64,000 nucleotides of DNA from Pseudomonas sp. GV085. GTDB taxonomy: Bacteria > Pseudomonadota > Gammaproteobacteria > Pseudomonadales > Pseudomonadaceae. Below are positions 47,313-55,891 of the stretch, piece after piece. The first letter of the stretch is position 1. The number at the start of each line of letters is the position of its first letter. The notes beneath the pieces were generated by a model that saw nothing but the letters and a program-made list of their open reading frames with translations, was not told the DNA's origin and did no database searches. Location: assembly GCF_003050925.1 (NCBI RefSeq), contig NZ_QAOV01000005.1, positions 310,001 to 374,000 of the forward strand, read 5' to 3'. The position numbers and the translations under genes are program-made.

Positions 47313-48536
47313 TCAGGCCTTGGCGAGCGCCGGCAAATCTCCGGTCAACCCCAGCGCTTCACGCACGAACAAAGCCTTGGCTTCCGGCATCTTCTCAACC
47401 ATTTTCAACCCGGTATTACGCAACCAGCGCACCGGCAACGGATCGGCCTGGAACAAGCGCTCGAAGCCTTCCATCGCCGCCATAAGTGCCAGGTTGTGAG
47501 GCATGCGCCGACGCTCGTAACGACTGAGGACTTTCACATCCGCCAGACGTTCGCCTCGTGTTGCCGCTTGCAGCAACACTTCGGCCAGCACGGCGGCATC
47601 GAGGAACCCGAGATTCACCCCCTGCCCGGCCAACGGGTGAATGGTGTGGGCCGCGTCGCCGATCAACGCCAGGCCTTGCGCCACATAACGCTTGGCATGT
47701 CGCTGGCGCAGGGGCACACACAGGCGCGGGTCGGCGCTCAGTACTTCGCCGAGTCGACCTTCAAAGGCGCGCTCCAGTTCCTTGCAGAAACCCTGGTCAT
47801 CCATCGCCATCAGGCGTTCGGCTTCGCCGGGCGTGGTCGACCAGACGATCGAACACCAATCCTGTTGGCCATCGCGCTCAAGGGGCAGAAACGCCAACGG
47901 ACCGTTGTCGGTGAAGCGCTGCCAGGCCGTCATTTGATGCGGTTTGGTGCAACGTACGCTGGTGACGATGGCATGGTGCAGATAATCCCATTCGCGGGTC
48001 GCGACCCCGGCCAGGCGCCGCACCGCCGAGTTGGCGCCATCCGCTGCGATCACCAGTGGAGCACGCAGGGTGCGGCCATCGGCCAGGGTCAGCAGCCAGT
48101 CATCGCCGGAGTGGCGCATCTGTTCCAGTCGCGCATTGGCCAGCAACCCCAGGTCGCAGTCGTGCAGGCGCTCGAGCAAGGCATCCTGGACCACGCGGTT
48201 TTCGACGATATGCCCCAGCACCTCGGCATGCACGCTGGCCGCCGAAAAATGGATTTGCCCAGTGCCACTGCCATCCCAGACCTGCATGTCGGTGTAGGGG
48301 CTGCTGCGCCGCCCGGCGATGCCATCCCAGACGCCCAGGCGTTCGAGAATCCGCTGGCTCGCGGCCGACAGGGCGCTCACCCGCGGCTCAAAAGCAGCCT
48401 GAGCGTTGAACGGTTTGACACTCATGGGGCTGCCGTCCAGCAGCAGGACTTCCAGCCCGCTGTCCTGCAACGCCAGCGCCAGGGCGCTGCCGACCATTCC
48501 GGCCCCGACAATCAGCAGATCTGCGCGCATTTCCAT
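47313..48536 (-). CDS. FAD-dependent 2-octaprenylphenol hydroxylase-type (UbiI/VisC family) monooxygenase
   Basis: A 407-residue flavoprotein hydroxylase. The FAD-binding Rossmann motif is LLIVGAGMVGSALALALQD (residues 6-24) and the second FAD motif GDAAHTIHPLAGQGVNLG lies near residue 300. It belongs to the UbiH/UbiI/UbiF family of ubiquinone-synthesis hydroxylases and follows ubiH, matching P. aeruginosa PA5221. The exact ring position hydroxylated (C5 or other) cannot be told from sequence. The start is four bases after the stop of a decayed DUF4442 fragment. Confidence 0.85.
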   Translation of the reverse strand: MEMRADLLIVGAGMVGSALALALQDSGLEVLLLDGSPMSVKPFNAQAAFEPRVSALSAASQRILERLGVWDGIAGRRSSPYTDMQVWDGSGTGQIHFSAASVHAEVLGHIVENRVVQDALLERLHDCDLGLLANARLEQMRHSGDDWLLTLADGRTLRAPLVIAADGANSAVRRLAGVATREWDYLHHAIVTSVRCTKPHQMTAWQRFTDNGPLAFLPLERDGQQDWCSIVWSTTPGEAERLMAMDDQGFCKELERAFEGRLGEVLSADPRLCVPLRQRHAKRYVAQGLALIGDAAHTIHPLAGQGVNLGFLDAAVLAEVLLQAATRGERLADVKVLSRYERRRMPHNLALMAAMEGFERLFQADPLPVRWLRNTGLKMVEKMPEAKALFVREALGLTGDLPALAKA

Positions 48537-48539
48537 GCT

Positions 48540-48650
48540 TTAAGCCTGTCTCTCTTGCGGCTTGAGCCGCACGTAAAGGGTTTTCCCGACCCGCGCCACC
48601 AAGTGGCCGGCGTCGTCATGAATGTCGACCTGCAATTGCGGCAGGTATTT
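48540..48650 (-). pseudogene. C-terminal remnant of a DUF4442 (hotdog-fold) gene
   Basis: In the 152-base gap between ubiI-like and ubiH, the minus strand reads KYLPQLQVDIHDDAGHLVAR then VGKTLYVRLKPQERQA and TAA, four bases before the next ATG. The pattern, strands ending in ARVxKTLYVR, is what I remember for the end of DUF4442/PaaI-like thioesterase-fold proteins, of which P. aeruginosa PA5222 occupies this spot. TGA and TAA lie immediately upstream in frame, so only 36 codons remain and no start exists. The rest of the gene has been deleted. Confidence 0.65.
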
Positions 48651-48688
48651 TTATCAATCGCGCCTTGCCGAACCGGCGGATCGACCCG

Positions 48689-49876
48689 TTACGCATCCGG
48701 TCGCGTACCCAGACCCATCGCCTGTCGGGCAAACCAGCGTTTGGCCGGTGGCAACAGGTCGAGGCCGAGCAGTCCGATGTTGCGCCCCAGGGATACCAGC
48801 GGCTGGGTACTGCCGAACAGGCGCGTGACCTGATCGGAGAAACCCACGGTGAGGTCCTGATCGAGACGCTGGTGTTCGCGATAGGCCTGCAACGTGGCGA
48901 AGTCGCCCAACGGTTTTTCGCTGGCGAGCAAGGCATCGGCCAGGGCCTGGGCATCGCGCAAGGACAGATTGAACCCTTGGCCGGCAATCGGATGCAGGCT
49001 GTGTGCCGCGTTGCCGAGAATCGCCAAATGCGAGCGCACCTGTTCTTCAGCCTCAACCAGTGTCAGCGGATACAGATGCCGCGCACCGACCTGCTTCAAC
49101 GCGCCGAGGCGATAACCGAATACGCCCTGCAATTCACTGAGGAAGCTGCGCTCATCGAGGGCCGCCAGGCGTTGCGCGTCCATGCCCAGGCGGGTCCAGA
49201 CCAGTGCGCAGCGGTTTTCCGGCAGTGGCAGCAACGCCATCGGGCCTTCGTCGGTGAAACGCTCGAAAGCCATGCCGTTGTGGGCTTCGCTCGGGGTGAT
49301 GTTGGCGATCAGCGCGCTCTGGTTGTACGGACGCTTGCGGATGCCGATCCCCAATTGCTCGCGCAGGCCGGAGCGGCCACCATCGGCGAGCACCGCGAGG
49401 TCGCATTCCAGGGTGGTTTCATCATTGAGGGTCAGGCGGTAGCCGTCGGTCAGCGGCTCCATGCGAGTGACTTCCGCCGGGCAGCGCCAACTGATCACGT
49501 CCTTGTCCAGGCCTTGCCACAGGCATTGGCCGAGCCAGGCGTTTTCAACGACATAACCCAGCGCAGGAACGCCCTCTTCCATCGCCGACAACCGCGCCGT
49601 CGAGAAGCGCCCACGGTCGGAAACATGAATCTGCTTGATCGGCTCGGCGCGGCGGGAGACTTCCTGCCAGACGCCCAGCCGTTGATAAATTTGCCGGGAG
49701 CCGAAGGACAACGCCGAAGAACGGGCGTCGTAACTCGGTTGATACGTGTCGCCGGGGGCGAACGGTTCGATCAGCACGATCTTCCAGCCCCGGGCCTTGG
49801 CTCCAGCTTGCAGGGCCAGCGCCAGACTCGCACCGACCAGCCCGCCACCGATGATTGCCAGATTGACTCGACTCAT
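48689..49876 (-). CDS. ubiH: 2-octaprenyl-6-methoxyphenol hydroxylase-type enzyme UbiH
   Basis: A 395-residue flavin hydroxylase. It opens SRVNLAIIGGGLVGASLALA (FAD Rossmann motif GGGLVG), and the second FAD motif GNAAHSLHPIAGQGFNL lies near residue 296. Sequence family, length and position next to pepP (as in many gammaproteobacteria) identify it as UbiH. It overlaps the pepP stop by four bases (ATGA). It acts with the UbiI-like enzyme in the aromatic ring hydroxylations of ubiquinone synthesis. Confidence 0.93.
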   Translation of the reverse strand: MSRVNLAIIGGGLVGASLALALQAGAKARGWKIVLIEPFAPGDTYQPSYDARSSALSFGSRQIYQRLGVWQEVSRRAEPIKQIHVSDRGRFSTARLSAMEEGVPALGYVVENAWLGQCLWQGLDKDVISWRCPAEVTRMEPLTDGYRLTLNDETTLECDLAVLADGGRSGLREQLGIGIRKRPYNQSALIANITPSEAHNGMAFERFTDEGPMALLPLPENRCALVWTRLGMDAQRLAALDERSFLSELQGVFGYRLGALKQVGARHLYPLTLVEAEEQVRSHLAILGNAAHSLHPIAGQGFNLSLRDAQALADALLASEKPLGDFATLQAYREHQRLDQDLTVGFSDQVTRLFGSTQPLVSLGRNIGLLGLDLLPPAKRWFARQAMGLGTRPDA

Positions 49877-51207
49877 GCCGCTTGTGTCCGCGCGGCGGCC
49901 ATCAGGGCCTCGATCTCGGCGACGGTTTTCGGCACGCCGTTCGTCAATATTTCACAGCCGGTTTTGGTGACCACTACGTCGTCCTCGATGCGCACGCCAA
50001 TGCCGCGCCATTTCTTCGCCACGCTCTGATTGTCCGCAGCGATATAGATCCCCGGCTCCACGGTCAGCGCCATGCCGACTTCCAGCACGCGCCATTCGCC
50101 GCCGACCTTGTATTCGCCGACGTCATGCACATCCAGGCCCAGCCAATGGCCGGCGCGGTGCATGTAAAACGCTTTGTAGGCTTCGCTGGCGATCAGTTCT
50201 TCGACGTCGCCCCGCAGCAGCCCCAGCTTGACCAGCCCGGCCGTGATGACCCGGACCGTGGCCTCATGCGCCTGATTCCAGTGTTTGTTCGGGGCGATTT
50301 CGGCAAAGGCAGCCTCCTGGGAAGCCAGCACCAATTCGTAAATCGCTTTCTGTTCCGCTGAATACTTGCCGCTGACCGGAAAGGTCCGGGTGATGTCGCT
50401 GGCGTAGCAGTCGATCTCGCAACCGGCGTCGATCAGCACCAGATCACCGTCCTTGAGCAGCGCGTCATTCTGCTGGTAATGCAGGATGCAACTGTTGCGC
50501 CCCGCCGCGACGATCGACCCATAGGCCGGCATCTTCGCCCCGCCCTTGCGGAATTCGTAATCGAGCTCGGCTTCCAGGCTGAATTCGTGCAACCCGGCGC
50601 GACAGGCCTGCATTGCCCGCACGTGCGCCTGGGCGGAAATCCGCGCCGCCTCGCGCATCACTTTCACTTCTGCCGCCGATTTATACAGGCGCATGTCGTG
50701 CAGCAGATGATCCAGGGCAACGAATTCGTTCGGCGGCTGGGCACCGAGGTTGGCCTTGGAGCGGATCACATTGATCCACTCCATCAGGTGGCGGTCGAAC
50801 TCAGGGTTGCTGCCCATGGCCGAATACACCCGGTCACGGCCTTCGATCAGGCCCGGCAGGATGTCGTCGATATCGGTGATCGGAAAGGCGTCGTCGGCGC
50901 CGAAATCGCGGATCGCGCCTTCCTGCCCGGCACGCAGGCCATCCCACAGCTCGCGCTCGGCGTTGCGTTCACGACAGAACAGAATGTATTCGCCATGCAC
51001 ACGCCCCGGCATCAACACCAGCACCGCCTGCGGCTCGGGAAAACCGCTGAGGTACTGGAAGTCGCTGTCCTGACGGTAAACGTGCTCGACGTCGCGGTTG
51101 CGAATGGCCACCGCGGCGGCGGGCAGGATGGCGATGCTGTTGGGTTCCATCTGCGCCATCAGGGCCTTGCGGCGACGGCTGTATTCCGATTTCGGGATGT
51201 GGATCAT
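49873..51207 (-). CDS. pepP: Xaa-Pro aminopeptidase PepP
   Basis: A 444-residue M24B metallopeptidase. Metal ligands are visible in VLIDAGCEIDCYASDITRTF (two Asp), the His of MHRAGHWLGLDVHDVG, and the two Glu of MALTVEPGIYIAAD and GVRIEDDVVVTKTG. It removes N-terminal residues ahead of proline. The order ygfB-pepP-ubiH is conserved. It overlaps ubiH. Confidence 0.95.
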   Translation of the reverse strand: MIHIPKSEYSRRRKALMAQMEPNSIAILPAAAVAIRNRDVEHVYRQDSDFQYLSGFPEPQAVLVLMPGRVHGEYILFCRERNAERELWDGLRAGQEGAIRDFGADDAFPITDIDDILPGLIEGRDRVYSAMGSNPEFDRHLMEWINVIRSKANLGAQPPNEFVALDHLLHDMRLYKSAAEVKVMREAARISAQAHVRAMQACRAGLHEFSLEAELDYEFRKGGAKMPAYGSIVAAGRNSCILHYQQNDALLKDGDLVLIDAGCEIDCYASDITRTFPVSGKYSAEQKAIYELVLASQEAAFAEIAPNKHWNQAHEATVRVITAGLVKLGLLRGDVEELIASEAYKAFYMHRAGHWLGLDVHDVGEYKVGGEWRVLEVGMALTVEPGIYIAADNQSVAKKWRGIGVRIEDDVVVTKTGCEILTNGVPKTVAEIEALMAAARTQAA

Positions 51208-51234
51208 GGGCAGATGGCGTTCCCTGGCAAACGA

Positions 51235-51792
51235 TTAGTGCAGAGACGGTTTGGCGGCGGCCGGCACGTCTTTTTTGGTCTCGGAGAACAGCAGCAGCGG
51301 TGCGACGCGCAGGTACTCCATGACTTCCATATAGTCGCTCTCGCCGTCTTCGGACTCTTCCAGCGCGTCTTGCACCTGGGAAATGGCCGCCAGATCCTGC
51401 AGCACTTCGGTGGCCTCGGTGCTCAGCATGCTGCTGTCACGGCAATTCAGGCCGAAACCGCTGAGGAAACCCTGGCACCACTGGCCCAGTGCGGCGGCAC
51501 GCTCGGTGAGTGGGGCGTCGTCGGTCGGCAGCAACAGAACGACGGTCACGTCATCGCCGGTGAGCTCGCCCTTGACCATCTCTTGCAGGCCGATCAGGGC
51601 GTTGCGAACGTTGTCCTGCGGCTCGGTTTCGAGCAGTTCGGCGGCGTCGATCAGCCAGCCTTCGGCGTCGAAACCGGCGCCGGCGCAGCTGCGGCCGAGC
51701 AACAGGCCGTGCAGCTCAGCTGGCGAGACGTTGTGACCGCTGGAAGTCAGCAGGGTGGCGAAGGCTTGGTACGGGGAATTCTGAATGGTCAT
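51235..51792 (-). CDS. UPF0149 family protein (YgfB-like)
   Basis: A 185-residue protein with the YgfB/UPF0149 layout: [20 protein letters not shown] at the start, [18 protein letters not shown] and a C-terminal helix pair with [20 protein letters not shown]. It is positioned just before pepP, as in E. coli ygfB-pepP-ubiH. In P. aeruginosa YgfB has been linked to beta-lactam resistance control; whether that applies here is unknown. It follows the 6S-adjacent cluster on the opposite strand; a REPIN lies upstream. Confidence 0.87.
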   Translation of the reverse strand: MTIQNSPYQAFATLLTSSGHNVSPAELHGLLLGRSCAGAGFDAEGWLIDAAELLETEPQDNVRNALIGLQEMVKGELTGDDVTVVLLLPTDDAPLTERAAALGQWCQGFLSGFGLNCRDSSMLSTEATEVLQDLAAISQVQDALEESEDGESDYMEVMEYLRVAPLLLFSETKKDVPAAAKPSLH

Positions 51793-51856
51793 GGGCAGCT
51801 AGGCGCCAGACGGCGCTATGTCTAGAATGAAGGCCTTGTATCCTACATCGACTACC

Positions 51857-51959
51857 CCTGTAGGAGCGAGCTCGCTCGCGATGGTCGTCAACGATAACGC
51901 TGGGTACCTGACACCCCGCGGCGTTCTCATGTTCATCGCGAGCAAGCTCGCTCCTACAG
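51857..51959. repeat. REPIN upstream of UPF0149 gene and zapA cluster
   Basis: Arms CCTGTAGGAGCGAGCTCGCT (51857-51883) and the inverted copy at 51934-51959 enclose a 50-base loop. The loop (GTCGTCAACGATAACGCTGG, then CCTGACACCCCGCGGCGTTC) is nearly identical to that at 11698-11747. It lies in the divergent region between the UPF0149 gene and the coiled-coil gene. Confidence 0.9.
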
Positions 51960-51986
51960 TCCAACACCCATCAGACAGTGAAGACA

Positions 51987-52196
51987 ATGGAAGACACCGA
52001 CCTGCAAGCGCTGATGGCCAGACTCGAGCTGCTGATTACCCGAGTCGAGCAACTAAAGAGTCAAAACGGACTCTTACTAGCTCAGGAAAAGACCTGGCGC
52101 GAAGAACGCGCGCACCTCATTGAAAAAAACGAAATCGCCCGGCGTAAGGTCGAATCGATGATTTCGCGCCTCAAGGCCCTGGAGCAAGACTCATGA
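51987..52196 (+). CDS. TIGR02449-type coiled-coil protein (ZapB-like)
   Basis: A 69-residue protein that is almost entirely one heptad coiled coil: LQALMARLELLITRVEQLKS, QNGLLLAQEKTWREERAHLI, EKNEIARRKVESMISRLKAL. It overlaps zapA by four bases (ATGA), so the two are co-translated. Its position and length suggest a divisome-associated helper analogous to ZapB, but the function is not established. The GTG at 51978 would add three residues. Confidence 0.8.
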   Translation: MEDTDLQALMARLELLITRVEQLKSQNGLLLAQEKTWREERAHLIEKNEIARRKVESMISRLKALEQDS

Positions 52197-52510
52197 GTTC
52201 AAGCAATAGCGTCACCGTGCAGATCCTCGACAAAGAGTATTCGATCATCTGCCCTCAGGAAGAGCGCAGTAATCTGATCAGCGCAGCCCGTTATCTGGAC
52301 GGCAAAATGCGCGAGATCCGCAGCAGCGGCAAAGTCATCGGCGCCGACCGTATCGCCGTGATGGCAGCGCTGAACATCACCCACGACCTGCTGCACAAGG
52401 AAGAACGCCCGGATATCCAGGCCAGCGGCTCGACCCGCGAACAGGTGCGTGACCTGCTCGATCGCGTCGATCTGGTGCTCGCCACCGATCCGGACGTCAC
52501 CAAGGGCTGA
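52193..52510 (+). CDS. zapA: cell division protein ZapA
   Basis: A 105-residue protein with the ZapA pattern SNSVTVQILDKEYSIICPQE followed by AARYLDGKMREIRSSGKVIG and a C-terminal coiled coil. It cross-links FtsZ filaments at the division site. It overlaps the coiled-coil gene and lies immediately before the 6S RNA gene, the conserved gammaproteobacterial order zapA-ssrS-fau. Confidence 0.93.
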   Translation: MSSSNSVTVQILDKEYSIICPQEERSNLISAARYLDGKMREIRSSGKVIGADRIAVMAALNITHDLLHKEERPDIQASGSTREQVRDLLDRVDLVLATDPDVTKG

Positions 52511-52529
52511 TTCGCGCCGCCGCTTGCGG

Positions 52530-52535
52530 TATAAT
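52530..52535 (+). promoter_or_regulatory. -10 box of the 6S RNA promoter
   Basis: A perfect TATAAT lies 8 bases before the predicted 6S start; no good -35 hexamer is seen at the usual distance (TTCGCG or CTGATT region), so a CG-rich extended context may compensate. Confidence 0.7.
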
Positions 52536-52542
52536 CCCCTCA

Positions 52543-52719
52543 CTCCCTGGGGTGCTTGCCAGTTGGCGATGTCCCTGAGCCGATTTGCTATACCCTGGAG
52601 GTTGCACGTTGGGCTGGTGTGCATGTCCGCTAGACGGAAAGCCTTAAAGCCTACTGCATCTTCCACCTTGAACTTTCGGGTTCAAGGGCTAAGTCGACAG
52701 CGGCACATTCGGGGAGCCT
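52543..52719 (+). ncRNA. ssrS: 6S RNA
   Basis: A transcribed region of about 177 bases that begins CTCCCTGGGGTGCTTGCCAG and ends GGCACATTCGGGGAGCCT; the ends pair to form the closing stem. Internal signatures match Pseudomonas 6S RNA as remembered: GATGTCCCTGAGCCGATTTG, TGGTGTGCATGTCCGCTAGA, CGGAAAGCCTTAAAGCCTAC and CACCTTGAACTTTCGGGTTC. 6S RNA mimics an open promoter and sequesters sigma-70 RNA polymerase in stationary phase. Its place between zapA and the 5-formyl-THF cyclo-ligase gene supports the call. Confidence 0.93.
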
Positions 52720-52729
52720 GATTTCCAGT

Positions 52730-52765
52730 CCAATGCCGGTTTTGATACCGGCATTGGCGTTTTTA
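52730..52765 (+). terminator. rho-independent terminator after 6S RNA
   Basis: CAATGCCGGT and ACCGGCATTG pair around TTTGAT and are followed by GCGTTTTTAC, 11 bases past the predicted 6S 3' end. Confidence 0.85.
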
Positions 52766-52806
52766 CGGGTACGCTTCACGTATCCGCATTGTTGAAGCCC
52801 GAATAC

Positions 52807-53412
52807 ATGACCGAACCTGCGCTGCTCCCCCGCCCGCAACTTCGACGCATGCTGCGCAAGGCCCGCCGCGCACTGACCCCCAGCCAGCAGCGCCAGGCCG
52901 CTCGCGGGCTGTACAAGCAATTGGCCCAGCAACCGCTGTTCCGCCGCGCCAAACACATCTCGCTCTACCTGCCGACCGACGGTGAAATCGATCCGCGCCT
53001 GTTGCTGCGTGCCGCACAGCGTCGAGGCAAGGCCACCTATCTGCCGGTCCTGAGCGCCTGGCCGCGAACCAAAATGGTGTTCCAGCGCATCCGGCCCGGG
53101 GAAAAGCTCAAACCCAACCGCTTTCGTATTCTCGAGCCACGGGCCAACCTCGCCCGGCAACGCAAGATCTGGGCACTGGACCTGGTGTTGTTGCCCTTGG
53201 TGGGGTTTGACGATGTCGGCGGACGCCTGGGGATGGGCGGCGGTTTCTATGATCGGAGCCTGGCCTATCTGGCGCGACGAAACGACTGGCGCAAGCCGAC
53301 GCTGTTGGGGCTTGCCCATGAATGTCAGAAGGTGGAGCGATTGGCTCAGGCAAGCTGGGATGTGCCGCTGCAAGGAACGGTGACGGACAAGGCCTGGTAT
53401 TACGCAGGGTAG
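52807..53412 (+). CDS. 5-formyltetrahydrofolate cyclo-ligase
   Basis: A 201-residue enzyme of the 5-FTHF cyclo-ligase family (YgfA/Fau). The N-terminus RPQLRRMLRKARRALTPSQQ and the characteristic LPTDGEIDPRLLLRAAQRRG, then the C-terminal VGFDDVGGRLGMGGGFYDRS (Walker-like loop) fit the family. It reconverts 5-formyl-THF to 5,10-methenyl-THF with ATP. The frame opens at 52789 by a TTG; I chose ATG 52807. The symbol fau or ygfA would apply by homology with E. coli. Confidence 0.88.
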   Translation: MTEPALLPRPQLRRMLRKARRALTPSQQRQAARGLYKQLAQQPLFRRAKHISLYLPTDGEIDPRLLLRAAQRRGKATYLPVLSAWPRTKMVFQRIRPGEKLKPNRFRILEPRANLARQRKIWALDLVLLPLVGFDDVGGRLGMGGGFYDRSLAYLARRNDWRKPTLLGLAHECQKVERLAQASWDVPLQGTVTDKAWYYAG

Positions 53413-53447
53413 GCGCCACTTCGATCAGCGACGCCGAGGCAACAGGA

Positions 53448-53603
53448 TCAGCGTTTGAAGGCTGTCGACTGTTGCTGCAATTGGGCGAGCTCGACTGGTG
53501 CATCGGTCTTGCTGGCCCACAGGCTTTGGGCATAGCCAGTGGTCACGACGCCAAGGCCAAACAAAATGACCAGAATCCATAGTAAATCCGGTTTGCGTTT
53601 CAT
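53448..53603 (-). CDS. small single-pass membrane protein (51 residues)
   Basis: An unlisted short gene on the minus strand opposite the cyclo-ligase end. It reads MKRKPDLLWILVILFGLGVV then TTGYAQSLWASKTDAPVELA and QLQQQSTAFKR. Residues 7-25 form a strong hydrophobic helix after a positive N-terminus, giving a single-pass inner-membrane protein with a soluble tail. GGGGGGT is placed six to ten bases before the ATG. Function unknown; the frame is clearly coding in character (positive start, helix, codon use). Confidence 0.75.
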   Translation of the reverse strand: MKRKPDLLWILVILFGLGVVTTGYAQSLWASKTDAPVELAQLQQQSTAFKR

Positions 53604-53798
53604 CGATTACCCCCCAAAGGCATATCTACACGATGACAGCAGCGGTTTCCGTTTGTAGGCCGTGCAGCAGCGTCAAGCTTTAAAGGCCGGCATTTTGCGA
53701 CAACGTGAACCGCTGCGCAAATGCTGACGTCAACCGACTGTCGGTTTGTCATAAAATCGCCGACAAGCTGCTCAATCACCTCGCAAGGAGCAACAGAC

Positions 53799-54248
53799 AT
53801 GGCCTATTGGCTGATGAAATCCGAGCCCGACGAACTCTCGATCAAAGGACTGGAAAAGCTCGGCAAAGCGCGCTGGGACGGGGTTCGCAACTATCAGGCA
53901 CGCAATTTCCTGCGGGCTATGGCCGTGGGGGACGAGTTCTTTTTCTATCATTCCAGCTGCCCCGAGCCTGGTATTGCCGGAATCGGAAAAATTGTCGAAG
54001 CCGCGTATTCGGACCCGACGGCACTGGAGCCGCAGAGCCATTATTTTGACCCGAAGGCCACCCCGGACAAAAATGCCTGGAGCGCGATCGATGTCGCGCA
54101 TGTCGAGACCTTTGCCCGGGTGCTGAAACTGGATTACCTGAAGCAGCAGACGGCGCTGGCCGAGTTGCCGCTGGTGCAGAAAGGTTCGCGGCTGTCGGTG
54201 ATGCCGGTGACCCCGGAGCAGTGGGCGGCGGTGATTGCACTGCGTTGA
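53799..54248 (+). CDS. EVE-domain protein
   Basis: A 149-residue EVE (PUA-like) domain protein. Diagnostic segments: MAYWLMKSEPDELSIKGLEK, GKARWDGVRNYQARNFLRAM and EFFFYHSSCPEPGIAGIGKI with the conserved SCxxPGI pocket motif. EVE domains bind modified nucleotides in RNA or DNA. The frame extends upstream to 53721, but AAGGAG before the ATG at 53799 fixes the start. Confidence 0.88.
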   Translation: MAYWLMKSEPDELSIKGLEKLGKARWDGVRNYQARNFLRAMAVGDEFFFYHSSCPEPGIAGIGKIVEAAYSDPTALEPQSHYFDPKATPDKNAWSAIDVAHVETFARVLKLDYLKQQTALAELPLVQKGSRLSVMPVTPEQWAAVIALR

Positions 54249-54255
54249 GATGCCT

Positions 54256-54338
54256 CTGTAGGAGCCGGCTTGCCGGCGATGGCGGTCTTGAGGGCGCTAT
54301 CGCTGCGATGCGGCGACCCGACAAGCCAGCTCCTACAG
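54256..54338. repeat. REP-type inverted repeat, GGAGCCGGCTTGCC variant
   Basis: CTGTAGGAGCCGGCTTGCCG (54256 on) is mirrored by CGACAAGCCAGCTCCTACAG ending at 54338, with 45 bases between. It lies between the convergent EVE and FliL-like genes. Confidence 0.8.
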
Positions 54339-54347
54339 AATCCAGCA

Positions 54348-54752
54348 TTACTGGATGATCAGGTTGTTGAACAACAGATCCTCAACCACCGGCTTACCGG
54401 TTTCGTCGTTCATCACTTGCTGGGTCTGCTTCAGCGCTTCCTGACGCAGCTTTTCCTTGGCCTCGACGTTGTTCATCGTCTCGGTAGTCTGCTGGGCGAA
54501 CAGCGCGACCAATTGATTGCGGATCAAAGGCTCATTGGCCTTCACCGCTTTGGCCGCCTCGTCACCGGTCACCCGCAACGCCACATCGGCCTTGTAGACC
54601 TTCAGTTTCGGCGTGCCGTCCAGCCCGTAGTTACCCACGAACGGCGGGCTCAGGGTGATGTAACTGACCTTCGGGGCTGCATCCTCTTTGGCTTCTTCGG
54701 CCACTGCTGTCACAGGCAAAGACAGGGCCAGCATCAAAATGATCCACGCTTT
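54348..54752 (-). CDS. FliL-family protein, exported
   Basis: A 134-residue protein with a hydrophobic N-terminus (ILMLALSLPVTAVAEEA) acting as signal peptide or anchor, followed by a FliL-like region KVSYITLSPPFVGNYGLDGT, KVYKADVALRVTGDEAAKAV and EKLRQEALKQTQQVM. FliL stabilises the flagellar stator, but here no flagellar gene is near, so this is a paralogue whose role is open. The start is probably the TTG at 54752, since GGAG precedes it; upstream ATG at 54788 lacks that. Confidence 0.75.
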   Translation of the reverse strand, partial: KAWIILMLALSLPVTAVAEEAKEDAAPKVSYITLSPPFVGNYGLDGTPKLKVYKADVALRVTGDEAAKAVKANEPLIRNQLVALFAQQTTETMNNVEAKEKLRQEALKQTQQVMNDETGKPVVEDLLFNNLIIQ

Positions 54753-54905
54753 CAAAATTCGCTCCTTATCCGGTTTGCGGCCTGGCATAACGACCCGTCA
54801 CGCCAGCACAAGCTTATGGCTGACTATCAGGGCCAGGCATGCTCGTTGACCCATCAACTCACACACCTACACTTATCGGCCATCACTCCCAAAGGAATAG
54901 CCCTG

Positions 54906-55883
54906 ATGAAAGCCGTGCTGTGCAAAGCCTTCGGCCCTGCCGAATCGCTGGTGCTGGAAGACGTCGCCAGTCCTGTCGCGAAGAAGAATGAAATCCTGCT
55001 GGACGTGCACGCCGCCGGGGTCAACTTCCCCGACACGTTGATCATCGAGGGCAAATACCAGTTCAAGCCGCCCTTCCCGTTCTCTCCGGGTGGCGAAGCG
55101 TCCGGTGTGGTCAGCGCCGTGGGCGAAAAGGTCAGCCACTTGAAAGTCGGTGATCGGGTCATGGCCCTGACCGGCTGGGGCAGCTTTGCCGAACAGGTCG
55201 CCGTGCCGGGCTACAACGTGTTGCCGATCCCGCCGTCCATGGACTTCAACACTGCCGCCGCCTTCAGCATGACCTACGGCACCTCGATGCACGCCCTGAA
55301 GCAGCGCGGCAACCTGCAACAGGGCGAAACCCTGCTGGTGCTTGGCGCCTCCGGCGGTGTCGGCCTGGCCGCGGTGGAAATCGGCAAAGCCATGGGCGCC
55401 CGGGTGATCGCCGCAGCCAGCAGCGCAGAGAAACTCGCCGTGGCCAAGGCCGCCGGCGCCGACGAACTGATCAACTACAGCGAAACCAGCCTGAAAGACG
55501 AAATCAAGCGCCTGACCGACGGCCAGGGCGCTGACGTGATCTACGATCCAGTCGGCGGCGACCTGTTCGACCAGGCCATCCGCGCCATCGCCTGGAACGG
55601 CCGTCTGCTGGTGGTCGGCTTCGCCAGCGGGCGCATTCCCGAATTGCCGGTGAACCTGGCACTGCTCAAGGGCGCGGCGGTGCTCGGCGTGTTCTGGGGC
55701 TCGTTCGCCCAACGTCAGCCGCAAGACAACGCGGCGAACTTCCAGCAACTGTTCGGCTGGTTTGCCGAAGGCAAATTGACGCCGCTGGTGTCGCAGGTGT
55801 ATCCGCTGAGCAATGCGGCGCAGGCGATCAATGATCTTGGTCAGCGTAAAGCGGTCGGGAAAGTGGTGGTGCAGGTTCGCTGA
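54906..55883 (+). CDS. zinc-free quinone oxidoreductase / MDR-family alcohol dehydrogenase-like protein
   Basis: A 325-residue medium-chain dehydrogenase/reductase of the NADPH:quinone oxidoreductase type. It starts MKAVLCKAFGPAESLVLEDV and carries the NADPH-binding GASGGVGLAAVEIGKAMGA loop near residue 145. The catalytic zinc ligands of alcohol dehydrogenase (Cys-His-Glu) are absent, as in QOR. AAAGGA nine bases before 54906 marks the start. The order before glpT matches P. aeruginosa PA5234-PA5235. The substrate is not determinable. Confidence 0.85.
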   Translation: MKAVLCKAFGPAESLVLEDVASPVAKKNEILLDVHAAGVNFPDTLIIEGKYQFKPPFPFSPGGEASGVVSAVGEKVSHLKVGDRVMALTGWGSFAEQVAVPGYNVLPIPPSMDFNTAAAFSMTYGTSMHALKQRGNLQQGETLLVLGASGGVGLAAVEIGKAMGARVIAAASSAEKLAVAKAAGADELINYSETSLKDEIKRLTDGQGADVIYDPVGGDLFDQAIRAIAWNGRLLVVGFASGRIPELPVNLALLKGAAVLGVFWGSFAQRQPQDNAANFQQLFGWFAEGKLTPLVSQVYPLSNAAQAINDLGQRKAVGKVVVQVR

Positions 55884-55891
55884 GAACTTCT

